DNA of 64,000 bases from JAUMBM01 sp964441755 (GCA_964441755.1 CAYTVG010000010.1:1-64000); one strand, 5' to 3'; shown: positions 8,221 through 16,587, numbered from the stretch's first letter. The notes: generated by a model from the sequence alone, not told the origin. Program-made: numbers and translations.

Positions 8221-8420
8221 TGGTAATGAAATGGTAACAGACCTAATTACACAAAGCTACATCAAAAACGACCTCGAAAAAACACTTAACAATTTGATTT
8301 ACATAATCAATATGCATTAACTTATGGCATCATCCGTTACCATTTTTGGCAATCGAGGGACATGGTAATGAAAACGGCCAAAATGGTAACTATTTTGACA
8401 CATTTTCTGACACATATTGA
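8221..8420. promoter_or_regulatory. Recombinase upstream region with ATGGTAAC repeats (candidate att/arm sites)
   Basis: TGGTAA-type octamers lie at 8221, 8231-8238, 8336-8343 (inverted), 8362-8369 and 8383-8390, ending in TTTTGACACATTTTCTGACACATATTG. The same arrangement is kept upstream of the second recombinase (63812-64000). A TAGCTTTG sequence, like the Bacteroidota -7 box TAnnTTTG, reads toward the recombinase at 8252-8259 and is conserved in the other copy (63833-63840). Likely roles are arm-type integrase sites and the int promoter; this is inferred from position and conservation. Confidence 0.55.
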
Positions 8421-8421
8421 T

Positions 8422-8457
8422 AAAAAAAAAGTGTGTAAATCGCTGATTTACACACTT
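8422..8457 (-). terminator. Perfect palindrome with T9 tract
   Basis: GTGTGTAAATC-GCT-GATTTACACAC (8431-8455) is an 11-bp perfect stem with a 3-nt loop. On the minus strand it is followed by nine T residues, so it reads as an intrinsic terminator towards the recombinase. It lies immediately before the truncated primase gene, so it could also be an operator or the scar of the truncation junction. Confidence 0.55.
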
Positions 8458-8475
8458 AGTCACACTTTGTCATAA

Positions 8476-9963
8476 GTGCCTGGCGGTGATACCAAACTTT
8501 ACCGCCCTTTTTCCACCCCCCGCTTCCTCTTTACCGGCGAAAAGGCTGACAATTACATCTTTGGCTTCGAGCAGCTGCCCATTCGCGGCTACATTCTGTT
8601 CATCACCGGCGGTGAAAAGGACGTGTTGAGCCTCGTCGCCAACGGTTTTAGCGCCATCACCATGAACAGTGAGACGGCGCTCATCCCCAAAAACCTGCTG
8701 CGCGGCCTTACCTACCGCTTTAAGCACATCGTACTCCTCTACGATGCCGACGAAACCGGCCGCAATTCCATGCACAAGCTCTGTGCGGACAACAAAGAGT
8801 ACAACCTCAAGTACCTAGTCCTGCCCCTGGCCGGCACCAAGGAAGAAAAAGACATCTCCGACTTCTTCCGCCTGGGCCACACCGAGGCAGACCTGAAGAT
8901 GCTCTTCCTCGAACTGCTCGACAAACTCTACGAAGACACAAATTCCATCATGCGCACCTGTGAAATCAACTTTGACTTCCCCCCGGCCGTCCCCCGGCCG
9001 CTCATCACCATCAACGATGTCACCGTCGGCACCCCCGGCAACCTCATGTGCGTCGCCGGCGCCGAAGGCAGCGGCAAAACCAACTACCTCGGCGGCATCC
9101 TCTCCGGTGCCATCCGGCCAGTGGGCACAACCATCGACACCCTCGGCACCAGCGTGCGGGAAAATTCTGATGGCGGCGCCGTACTTTTGTACGATACCGA
9201 GCAGTCAGAAAGCCAGTTGTACAAAAACATGACGTATATTGTGCAGCGATCCGCGCAGTCCCGACCACCTGTCTGGTTCCGCGCCTTCTGCCTGGTGGGC
9301 ATCTCCCGCAATGAGCGCATGAAGCTCATCCTGGAGTCCATGGACAAGTTCTTTTACGAGTACGGCTCCATACACCTCGTGGTCATCGACGGCATCGCGG
9401 ATCTGCTGGGCGGCGTCAACGACGAAGAAAGCTCCGTAGCCCTCATCGAGGAGCTCTTCCGGCTGGCGGCCATCTACAACACAGTCATCATCTGCGTCCT
9501 CCACCTGGCGCCTTCCGGCATGAAGCTGCGGGGGCACCTCGGCTCAGAGGTACAGCGCAAAGCGGCAGGCATACTGCTGGTAGAAAAAGATGACGACAAC
9601 CACTGCAGCGTCGTCAAAGCACTCAAAGTGCGCGACGGCTCTCCCCTCGATGTGCCCATGGTACAGTTTGGCTGGAGCAAAGAGGAGGGGCGGCACATTT
9701 TTATGGGGGAAAAAAGCAAAGACGACTCCCACCAGCGCAAGCTGGAGGAGCTAAGCGACATAGCAGCCAGCCTTTTCCACGGCCGCGGCTACATTGCTGT
9801 CAACGAGCTCACGCAGCTACTGATGGACGCGCTCTCGATCAAAGACCGCATGGCGCGCAACCACATCAAATTTATGCGTGAAAATGGCATCATCGAAGTC
9901 AATGGGCAGTTTCCCGGCAGCTTCGGCCTCGTAGGCAGCAAGATGCAAAGAATGGAGTCTTGA
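8476..9963 (+). CDS. 5'-truncated primase/helicase: Toprim plus RecA-like ATPase
   Basis: 495 residues. A Toprim domain (about 38-100: FITGGEKDV with Glu47, LLYDADETG with D90-A-D92) is followed by a RecA-type ATPase (Walker A 194-202, VAGAEGSGKT; Walker B-like VVIDGIADLLGG) and a C-terminal winged-helix-like segment. Relatives in Bacteroidota mobile elements normally have an N-terminal CHC2 zinc domain before KLYRP. Here the frame is closed by TAA directly upstream, and the only start is GTG at 8476. I infer a 5' deletion, which would remove DNA binding for primer synthesis. A C-terminal remnant of a second copy lies at 15637-16023. A terminator follows at 9997-10028. Confidence 0.8.
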   Translation: MPGGDTKLYRPFSTPRFLFTGEKADNYIFGFEQLPIRGYILFITGGEKDVLSLVANGFSAITMNSETALIPKNLLRGLTYRFKHIVLLYDADETGRNSMHKLCADNKEYNLKYLVLPLAGTKEEKDISDFFRLGHTEADLKMLFLELLDKLYEDTNSIMRTCEINFDFPPAVPRPLITINDVTVGTPGNLMCVAGAEGSGKTNYLGGILSGAIRPVGTTIDTLGTSVRENSDGGAVLLYDTEQSESQLYKNMTYIVQRSAQSRPPVWFRAFCLVGISRNERMKLILESMDKFFYEYGSIHLVVIDGIADLLGGVNDEESSVALIEELFRLAAIYNTVIICVLHLAPSGMKLRGHLGSEVQRKAAGILLVEKDDDNHCSVVKALKVRDGSPLDVPMVQFGWSKEEGRHIFMGEKSKDDSHQRKLEELSDIAASLFHGRGYIAVNELTQLLMDALSIKDRMARNHIKFMRENGIIEVNGQFPGSFGLVGSKMQRMES

Positions 9964-9996
9964 TACTATTACAACAGGGTTTTTAAATGGGTTTTG

Positions 9997-10028
9997 GGGA
10001 GCCTCCGGTTTGCTGGGGCTCTCTTTTT
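9997..10028 (+). terminator. Terminator of the primase gene
   Basis: GGGAGCC and GGGCTCTC form an imperfect stem followed by T5, 34 bp after the stop codon of the primase-like gene. Confidence 0.55.
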
Positions 10029-10045
10029 GTTTCTACAGGTTAGAT

Positions 10046-10060
10046 GAGGTGGTCGACAAT
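10046..10060 (+). repeat. Partial copy of the GTGGTCGA dispersed repeat
   Basis: GAGGTGGTCGACAAT matches the head of the dispersed repeat seen in fuller form near 18463, 22509, 34062 and 34190. Confidence 0.4.
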
Positions 10061-10148
10061 ATTTGAGCAGCAACTCAAGAAAAATTAACATACTGTACTT
10101 TTCCTTAGCTTTTGCTAGATCTGTCCAGATAAGGTCGGCCATCTCATT

Positions 10149-10299
10149 TTCGTATATATAGGAGACGCGTTTTCCTATATATATGAAGGCTGTTTCCTAT
10201 ATATAGGAAACCACTTTCGTATATATAGGCGAGTGCTTCGATATATATATCCGGGGATATATCCGGCGCCCGGGGGGAATTTTTTCGTATATATAGGAA
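10149..10299. repeat. Iteron block B, downstream of VR2
   Basis: TATATATA cores at 10153, 10176, 10198, 10220 and 10242 (spacing 23, 22, 22, 22), mostly in the context TTTCG/CC-core-GG, then ATATCCGGGGATATATCCGG, GCCCGGGGGGAATTTTTT and a last core at 10288. It is nearly identical to blocks C and D, including the bases between the cores. Confidence 0.9.
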
Positions 10300-10307
10300 A
10301 AAGGGGG

Positions 10308-10497
10308 CTTTTTGATTTTTCTTCGAAAAATCAAAAAGGAGGATGCGCTGCTGCGCCGCTGGCGCGGCGCAGCAGTAGTGATATAGGTGGGAAGGGTGGA
10401 AAACTGCCGTACATGGCACAAAATGCCGCGGGGGACGCGCTGTGCGCATCCCCCGCGGGTCGTAAACCTTGTTTGGAAGCCCCTTTTGGGGGGCTTC
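10308..10497. other. Four consecutive hairpins of the conserved VR 3' element
   Basis: Between the iterons and the FGE stop codon lie four strong inverted repeats: CTTTTTGATTTTTC/GAAAAATCAAAAAG (10308-10338, TTC loop), CTGCTGCGCCGC/GCGGCGCAGCAG (10348-10375), CCGCGGGGGA/TCCCCCGCGG (10426-10458) and GAAGCCCC/GGGGCTTC (10476-10497). The same four, in the same order, are found in blocks C and D, the last one imperfect in D. The hairpin nearest the gene may serve as transcription terminator or as the cruciform that DGR homing needs next to a VR. Confidence 0.8.
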
Positions 10498-10535
10498 ATT
10501 TTTTTAAGAAGGTAAAAAGGTGAAAAGGATAAAAA

Positions 10536-10664
10536 CTAAGGGGTCCTGGCCAGGCGGAACCCAAGAGCGCGGCCGCGAAGGCCAGGGTCGCTGTCGCGGC
10601 GATCGGCAACGCGACAACTCTGCGGATCGCTGCCCCACGAGCCGCCGCGAACGACGCGGTAGGA
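10536..10664 (-). other. Putative DGR variable region VR2
   Basis: 42 codons and stop, aligned without gaps to VR1, VR3 and VR4. Variable codons here: TCC, TAC, GTT, GGC, AGC, GAT, AGT, GAT, CGC, GAC, AGC, GAC, GGC, CTT, GGC, CGC, GCT. Third bases follow the same C/T pattern as in the other copies, although the rest of this FGE domain is clearly diverged from the caspase fusions. Confidence 0.85.
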
Positions 10665-13370
10665 GCCGGCTTCAGGACCACTATAATCTTTCTTATCAAC
10701 CTCAGGATAATCACCATACCAATCCCAGCACCACTCCCATACGTTGCCGCTCATATCATACAGCCCGTAGGCATTGGGCTTTTTGCTTTTTACAGGCTGT
10801 GTGCGACCCTTGTTGTTATCACTATACCAGGCATATTCTCCCAGCGCTTCGGAACTACTACAGCCTGCATACGCCTGCTCCTGACCGCCACGGGCTGCGT
10901 ACTCCCACTCTGCTTCTGTGGGCAGGCGGTAACCATTTCTACGTTTGGTCAAGTCCCAGATAACACCACTTCCATCATCCGAATATACAGTATCCAGACC
11001 CATTCTTTGACTTACCCAGTTGGCATATTCAACAGCGTCATACCAGCTCACGTTTACAGCCGGATTGTTGCCCTGGACGCCCCAGCCTGGAGCTTCGTAT
11101 TCACGCTGCGTAGCCTCACAAAACAACCGGTACTGCCACCAGGTGATTTCATGACGAGTGATAGTAAACCCATCTATCGTCTGGTCATGTAACGTTCTAT
11201 TACCAATACCATCATAGCATCTTCCATCTCTTCTCCCCTTACATCCCATTTCAAATGTACCTCCGGAAACAAAAGCTGTATCCAAAGGGTAGTATTTTTT
11301 CATGAGCATATGAAAGATGTTTTTATTAGCACTTTCAATAGATTGGCGTAAGCTTATTGACAAATCAGGCTGTTTATTCAACATCTTGTAAGCTATTGTT
11401 AACATGGTATCTGCTTTTACTTTCTGACCAGTTTCGCCGTACCAAAATGCAAGCTCTAGAGCCGTACTTGCGATAGTATCTTTCAGAATACCCAATTCAG
11501 TATCTGATTTAACTCTTTCATAGGCATAGTCATAATTAAGCTCCTGGATATCTCTCTCTGTGTCCCTGTAAAATGTTAGTCTAGCAAATTTCTGATTTGA
11601 GATTATTAAATCATCCAATGTGCGCTTTGCACTTTTTTCTGCATCTCCTGCTTTCTTAGTAGCCTCCTGCGCCTGCGCATAATTATCCTCCGCTATGCGC
11701 CGCTGCGCCTCCGTGGCCGCTTTTTCCCGCTCCACCTGCACAAGTGCCGCTTTGGCTCTTTTTTCCTCCTGCTCGGCCCTGCGCAGATTGGCCTGGGCAG
11801 CTGCATAATTTTTTTCAGCCTCCTGCGTAGCGGCTATGGCCTTCTGTCGCTGCCGCTCCGCCTCCTGCAGGTTGGCTTCCGCCTCATTTTTAGCCCCTTC
11901 CGCCGCCGTCTTCGCCACCTCCGCGCTGTCCTTGGCAGCCTCCGCCCGTTGCCTGTCTTCTGCGGCCCGCACATAAAACACCCCTGCCACCACCGCCAGC
12001 ACCACCGCCAGCAGCGAAACCAGCACCGCCAGCCGTGTTCGCTGACCCGCTCGTGCTTCATTTTGCTCAGCCAACATACGCAGCCGCTCCGCTTCCTCTG
12101 CCCGCCGTCTTTCCTCCATTGCTTTCTCTTCAGCTTCCCGCGCGCGCTCCTCCGCCGCCTGTCGTTCCGCTGCCTGCCGCTCTGCTGCCTCCACTGCCAA
12201 CCGCTTCTCTTTTGCCTTCAGCACTGTCTCCAGCAGCGTATCATGGCTAATTTCGTAGTAAAAGCTACCACCACGGGGCTCCTCCCGCAGCAGGCGCTCA
12301 TTGCAGAGGAGCCGCAGCACCTCATCGGTCAGCCCGGGCGCGCGTTTGATGGTCTCCCGCTCGGCTATGATGCGCCGCTCGGCGCTGATGAGTTTTTCTT
12401 CCACCAACTGCTGTACGGCGCGCCGAGCCTCCGGCGCACACTTTGCCAGCACCTCGGCGTAAAAGCTGTCGCGGATGGCGTCTATGCCTTCCTTACCACC
12501 AAAAAAAGATTCCTCTACCTCAAAGCCGGCAGGAGCTCCTTTTTCCAGCAACAGGCGCTCGATGCGCTGGCAAAATTGCTGAAGCAGGAAGGCTTCCACT
12601 TCCCGCGATTTGTCACCGGCCTCACGCTGCGCCCGCAGGTTGTCGAGGATGGTATTGAGGGCAGCCTCACTGTAAGTGAACGGCCGGGAGGCAAAGTCGC
12701 CTTCCAACGCAGCCGGTGCCGTGATGGCGCGGCGCGCATTGGCTTCGTCCAGCGGACTGAGCTCGTAGCGGCAGCGCAGGATGGCCGGCATGTGGGTCGA
12801 AAGCCGGTCGAGCAGGTAGAGGAAGTCGGAGCGGATCGAGATAATCACCCGTACCGGCACGCTGTCCTGCCCCGCACTCGCTCGCTGTCGGCTGTCGCCC
12901 AGCAGGGCAGCCAGTTGTGCAATGAAGGCGTCGCGTTCCTCTGGCTGATCGCCGTAGAGGGTAAATAGTTCCTCAAACTGGTCGAGCAGCAGCAGGGGGC
13001 TCATGGTGGTACCCCGCACGGTGTGGTCGAAGCGGCGGCAGTACTCAAGCAGGCTCAGGTTGTCGGGCGTGCCCAGTGGCAGGTACTCGCCCTCGTTAAA
13101 TTGCTCCCACAACTGTCGGCTGATGGAGTGAGCTGTGTCGTTGAGGCGCAGCCTGACGGGCTGCAGTTGCAGCTCCTGCAGCAGGGGCGACAGGCCTGCC
13201 TGCAGCAGGGAGGTCTTGCCGGTGCCCGACTTGCCGAAAAGAACTACCACGGGGTTGAGTGCTACCAAACGAAAGAGTTCTTTGGCCTCGCGCTCGCGCC
13301 CAAAAAACTGCAGCTGCTCGGCTGTGGTAAAGGAGTGTGTACCGGGATAGCGGTAAGCAGGTGTACTCAT
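10536..13370 (-). CDS. nSTAND ATPase - coiled coil - TM - FGE fusion with DGR-type variable C-terminus
   Basis: 944 residues. An nSTAND1-like NTPase (about 20-385) has Walker A at 46-53 (GKSGTGKT) and Walker B at 126-134 (LLLLDQFEE), followed by a winged-helix-like part. Then come an Ala/Glu-rich coiled coil (385-445), one membrane helix (446-467), a second long coiled coil (468-590) and an FGE domain (696-944: GGTFEMGC, YRLPTEAEWEYAARGG, GLYDMSGNVWEWC). The last 42 residues form VR2. The topology suggests an ATPase sensor-switch inside the cell with the FGE domain across the inner membrane. It overlaps the SIR2-TIR gene by 4 bp, so effector and sensor are translationally coupled. Role as an antigen sensor is inference. 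Confidence 0.92.
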   Translation of the reverse strand: MSTPAYRYPGTHSFTTAEQLQFFGREREAKELFRLVALNPVVVLFGKSGTGKTSLLQAGLSPLLQELQLQPVRLRLNDTAHSISRQLWEQFNEGEYLPLGTPDNLSLLEYCRRFDHTVRGTTMSPLLLLDQFEELFTLYGDQPEERDAFIAQLAALLGDSRQRASAGQDSVPVRVIISIRSDFLYLLDRLSTHMPAILRCRYELSPLDEANARRAITAPAALEGDFASRPFTYSEAALNTILDNLRAQREAGDKSREVEAFLLQQFCQRIERLLLEKGAPAGFEVEESFFGGKEGIDAIRDSFYAEVLAKCAPEARRAVQQLVEEKLISAERRIIAERETIKRAPGLTDEVLRLLCNERLLREEPRGGSFYYEISHDTLLETVLKAKEKRLAVEAAERQAAERQAAEERAREAEEKAMEERRRAEEAERLRMLAEQNEARAGQRTRLAVLVSLLAVVLAVVAGVFYVRAAEDRQRAEAAKDSAEVAKTAAEGAKNEAEANLQEAERQRQKAIAATQEAEKNYAAAQANLRRAEQEEKRAKAALVQVEREKAATEAQRRIAEDNYAQAQEATKKAGDAEKSAKRTLDDLIISNQKFARLTFYRDTERDIQELNYDYAYERVKSDTELGILKDTIASTALELAFWYGETGQKVKADTMLTIAYKMLNKQPDLSISLRQSIESANKNIFHMLMKKYYPLDTAFVSGGTFEMGCKGRRDGRCYDGIGNRTLHDQTIDGFTITRHEITWWQYRLFCEATQREYEAPGWGVQGNNPAVNVSWYDAVEYANWVSQRMGLDTVYSDDGSGVIWDLTKRRNGYRLPTEAEWEYAARGGQEQAYAGCSSSEALGEYAWYSDNNKGRTQPVKSKKPNAYGLYDMSGNVWEWCWDWYGDYPEVDKKDYSGPEAGSYRVVRGGSWGSDPQSCRVADRRDSDPGLRGRALGFRLARTP

Positions 13371-14764
13371 GGCCGGGTGTTGGGTTGGTTGAGTATGCGC
13401 TCCACAATGCCGCGCAGTTCCTGCGCAAAAGTGGTGAGCGTTTCTTTGCGGTCGGGCTTCTGGCTTACAGCCCTGCCCTTGGGCTTAGGGTAGAAGGTGT
13501 TGAGCTCAAAAAGTGGCGTACCAATCACGTCGCAGGGACTATACAGCAAGGGCACCAGCTTGGCCTCGCCGGTATCATGGCGGCGCAGGGCGATGCTGAG
13601 GTGGTCGTGGTAAAAGCGGTCGTCGGCCAGCAGATTGGCTGTTACCAGCGGTAGTATGATGCCCGCGCTGCCGAGGTGTTGCTGCATCTCCGCCTCGGTC
13701 TCCTCACTCGCCAGTATGCAGGCTTCATGCCACACTTTCACCAGCCCGCTGTTGCGCAGGGTCGACAGGTAGGTCTCGAGCTCGTCCCGCAGGCTTTCAT
13801 CGGCAGGATGGTAGAGCAGCAGCAGCTCCATGCTCGCCGCCGGTGGTGGCGGCGGCGGCGCGCTCAGCTGCCGCCGAAGCTCCTCCAGCAATGACGATGG
13901 ATCGTGCGGCACAAAAAGCATGTCGAAATTGTCCGTGTAAAAAATGGCGGCGTCTCTTTCGAGGTTCTCCTCGTTTTGGAGGCTCAGAGAGCGCGGCAGA
14001 TGCTCATTGTTGCGGCGCAGCAGGTGCATGAAAAGCCGCAGGTGCCACTCGTTGAAATCGAAGCCAATAAAGAGAAAGGTTTTGCGAAGCCTGTGCACGG
14101 GCGGGCGCAAAAAATGGTAGGCAACGTTGGGCGGCAGGCTGGCTTCCTTTTCCCGCTGCAGTACCACTTCCAGGAAGCGCAGCCGGTCGGCATCGGTCAG
14201 CACCAGTGAAGAGGCGTCGTCGTAGTGACCGAGAAGATTATATACCAGCGGAGAGTCATCGCTGATCTCCTTTTCAAGATCAGTCGCCCGATTGTCTGCG
14301 TTCTTGTTGTGCTCGGGCTTGCTGAAGTGAAAACTGTAAAACAGTCCTTTTTTATTCTGCCGCCTCAGAGCTTCCAACAACAGGCTGTCGGGGGTGCAGT
14401 TGAGTATGCACCGAAAGGGCAGCCGGGCGACGAGCTCGTAGAGCGGGATTTTCTCGTCTGCAAACTCTTCATAAAATTCGCGCAGCAGGGTGCCGGTTTT
14501 TTCCAGCGCCTCTGTCTCATTTTTCGATGCCTGCCGCAACTGTCGCGCAAGCTGGGGCAGTTCGCGCGGACTGTCGGCCGGCAGCTTCAGCGACTGCGCC
14601 AGTCGCTCGGCCAGCAGATCCTGCAGCAGCTCTCCCTCAAAGCTGGCAGCCTTGGGGCCCAGCACCAGCACGCAGTCTTCCGTGCGCAGGGCTTCTACAA
14701 TGTTTTCGATGTCTTTCATACGGATTATTTCTGTGGGTGTGGTAGTGGTAAAAAGATGCATCAC
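13367..14764 (-). CDS. SIR2-like - TIR-like fusion (candidate NAD-depleting effector)
   Basis: 465 residues. The first ~290 resemble the SIR2-like domain of defence proteins: VLVLGPKAA at the start of a Rossmann fold, FRCILNCTPDSLLLEAL, and FLFIGFDFNEWHLRLFMHLL. After a proline run, the C-terminal ~150 residues resemble a TIR domain (MELLLLYHPADESLRDELE ... AGIILPLVTANLLADDRFY) but lack the clear W-x-x-E active-site segment of the neighbour at 14802. It may therefore be an inactive or adaptor TIR. Both domains act on NAD+ in characterised relatives. An alternative start at 14719 (MKDIENIV) is equally plausible. The 3' end overlaps the nSTAND-FGE gene by 4 bp. Confidence 0.78.
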   Translation of the reverse strand: MMHLFTTTTPTEIIRMKDIENIVEALRTEDCVLVLGPKAASFEGELLQDLLAERLAQSLKLPADSPRELPQLARQLRQASKNETEALEKTGTLLREFYEEFADEKIPLYELVARLPFRCILNCTPDSLLLEALRRQNKKGLFYSFHFSKPEHNKNADNRATDLEKEISDDSPLVYNLLGHYDDASSLVLTDADRLRFLEVVLQREKEASLPPNVAYHFLRPPVHRLRKTFLFIGFDFNEWHLRLFMHLLRRNNEHLPRSLSLQNEENLERDAAIFYTDNFDMLFVPHDPSSLLEELRRQLSAPPPPPPAASMELLLLYHPADESLRDELETYLSTLRNSGLVKVWHEACILASEETEAEMQQHLGSAGIILPLVTANLLADDRFYHDHLSIALRRHDTGEAKLVPLLYSPCDVIGTPLFELNTFYPKPKGRAVSQKPDRKETLTTFAQELRGIVERILNQPNTRP

Positions 14765-14801
14765 GCGGCCAGCAGCCTCAGCTGCTGCCGCAAAAAGCCC
14801 G

Positions 14802-15239
14802 TCAGGCCTCCAGCACCGCCCGCAGGCCTTTGGCTATCTGCAGGTAGGCTTCGTCCCTGTCGGCAAAAGCAGCGACCGGCCGCGCATCGCGGGGCAGCCC
14901 CTGTATACCCTCAAAAGGCATACCTTTCATGTCGCAGGCACGGATGAAGACAGGTACCACCCGCGCTTCTCTGGCCCGGTGCCGCTCCATGGCACGACCA
15001 ATCTCCACCTGCCAGATGTATTCGGAAGCCAAAAAACTGGCGCTCACCAGCAGCAGGATAATATCGGCCGCCTCAAGTTCTGCCCGAATACCATCGTCCC
15101 AGTCGGTACCGGCATCAATGCGGCGATCATGCCAGACATCCACCAGTCCGCTGCGCTTCAGCGCCGAAAGGTGCACATCGAGTTCATCCTTGAAGGTTTC
15201 GTCCCGGTGGGAGTAAGAGATAAATACTTTCTTTGCCAT
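14802..15239 (-). CDS. TIR-domain protein
   Basis: 145 residues that are almost entirely one TIR domain: KVFISYSHRDE at the start, DIILLLVSASFLASEYIW and the putative catalytic Glu79 in WQVEIGRAMERH. TIR domains of this type often hydrolyse NAD+ or make cyclic ADPR signals. I chose the start at 15239 (MAKKVFIS) over an upstream ATG because the domain begins there. It is the first gene of the operon TIR / SIR2-TIR / nSTAND-FGE, with 37 bp to the next gene. Confidence 0.9.
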   Translation of the reverse strand: MAKKVFISYSHRDETFKDELDVHLSALKRSGLVDVWHDRRIDAGTDWDDGIRAELEAADIILLLVSASFLASEYIWQVEIGRAMERHRAREARVVPVFIRACDMKGMPFEGIQGLPRDARPVAAFADRDEAYLQIAKGLRAVLEA

Positions 15240-15636
15240 GGTTTTCGGTTGGTATCTATTATCGTTGGCAGGCACACTGACCGATTTTTCTCACAGACAG
15301 CCAGTGCGGTGCCCTCCTTAGCTTTTATAATCAAACCTGTTTATTATCCTGCCCGCCCTGCTACACAACCCTGCTTATCCTGTGGCGGTACATCCTCTTT
15401 TTCTGGCAGACTTTAACCTGCTGTTGTACTCTGTTATCCTACACAACTCCTGACCACTTTGGCTGACTATGGTAACTGGTCCGTATGCCGTGGCTCGCCA
15501 TTGCGATACTATCTTCGCCAGCATTTTCGAGCCGTGTATCTCACTACCAAAGCTGTGCAGTTCAAAGGTAAACAAAAAACTTTTCGAAGTATGGTTTATT
15601 AATCTTGAAATATGTGATTTACTCAGCAAAACAGCA
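15240..15636. other. Intergenic region without a supported gene
   Basis: About 400 bp between the start of the TIR gene and the primase remnant. It should contain the promoter of the TIR operon. I recognise no gene or repeat; plus-strand frames here have no family features and are partly antisense to the TIR gene. Confidence 0.5.
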
Positions 15637-16023
15637 GCTATACTGCTGGTAGAAACAGACGACGACAACCCATGCAGCGTCGTCAAAGCCCTCAAAGTGC
15701 GCGACGGCTCCCCCCTGGAGGTACCAACCCTGCAATTTGGCTGGAGCAAAGAAGCCGGTCGCCACATCTTCCAGGGCCAGCAGAGCAAAGACGAGCTCGA
15801 AAAACGCAAACTAGAGGAACTGCAGCGCATCGCCCGCGCTGCTTTCACCGGCCGCAGCGTACTCACCGCCACAGATATCAACCGCTACCTCATGGACACC
15901 CTCGACGTAAAGGAGCGGATGGCACGCAACTACTTCCGCCTGCTGCGCGATCACCAGATCATACAGCCCTCCAACCAGTTCCCCAACAACTTCTTCCTCA
16001 ACGAAGATCCACAGGGGGCATAA
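15637..16023 (+). pseudogene. C-terminal remnant of a primase/RecA-like ATPase
   Basis: From AAILLVETDDDN onward the frame matches the last ~125 residues of the protein at 8476-9963 (KALKVRDGSPL, QFGWSKE, RHIF, KERMARN). Upstream the frame continues to an ATG at 15469, but that part has no similarity to the family. The Toprim and Walker motifs are absent. It is the 3' end of another copy of the element's replication gene. Confidence 0.85.
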
Positions 16024-16587
16024 TCCGGTAGTATTCATTCACACATATTTGCGCCTTCCATTCAAGGTTGAGAAACCGCTTTCCGCAGATCCCTCGCCTG
16101 GGGGGTCTGTTTTTTTTAAAAAAAGCACGGAAAAGGTGCTTTGGATTTTTTGGCACGGAGTTTGGAATTATCTTTACAGCTACACACACTGGCGGATAGC
16201 CAGTTAGGATTGAAAAAGAGAATTTGATTTAACAAGTTACCCCATCCTCGAGTAAACACGGTTTTATCATTTTTGCCGTATTTTACCGTTATTTTCTGTC
16301 ATAGACGTCCCCCCTGTTGGGGGGCTTTTTGTTTTGGGGAAAATTCTCGACGGAACGATGGCTGAGGGATTAGACGCCGAATCCATCAGCCGCGAATTAG
16401 TTTCTCCCAGTCTATGGGCTGCCAACTTGGCCTACTGAATAGGTATACATATCCATAAAAAAAATCAAAAAATCAATGCTAGAAATGAAAATATTGATTA
16501 ACTTTGAGAAAACTACCTGAGTACTGAAGTCCATTGCTTAAGTACTCCTGCTAACAGTCAGCCTAAATAAACTAAAGTCTCAAAAGC
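16024..16587. other. Intergenic region with decayed terminators
   Basis: No gene seen. The region holds two terminator-like sequences downstream of the primase remnant (GGGGGGTCTGTTTTTTTT near 16097, and the stem listed at 16309). It is also the transition from GC-rich element DNA to the AT-rich defence island. Confidence 0.5.
16309..16330 (+). terminator. Intrinsic terminator
   Basis: Six C, TGTT loop, six G, then C and T5. It is probably the terminator of the truncated primase copy. Confidence 0.6.

Noticed and set aside
10149..10299. Iterons as a CRISPR array or a plasmid origin
   Set aside because: The spacers are conserved between loci, which excludes CRISPR; no Rep gene lies by any of the four blocks, so an origin is not supported.
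11949..12968. 339-codon plus-strand frame opposite the nSTAND gene
   Set aside because: Antisense of the Ala/Glu-rich coiled coil and NTPase; composition bias only.
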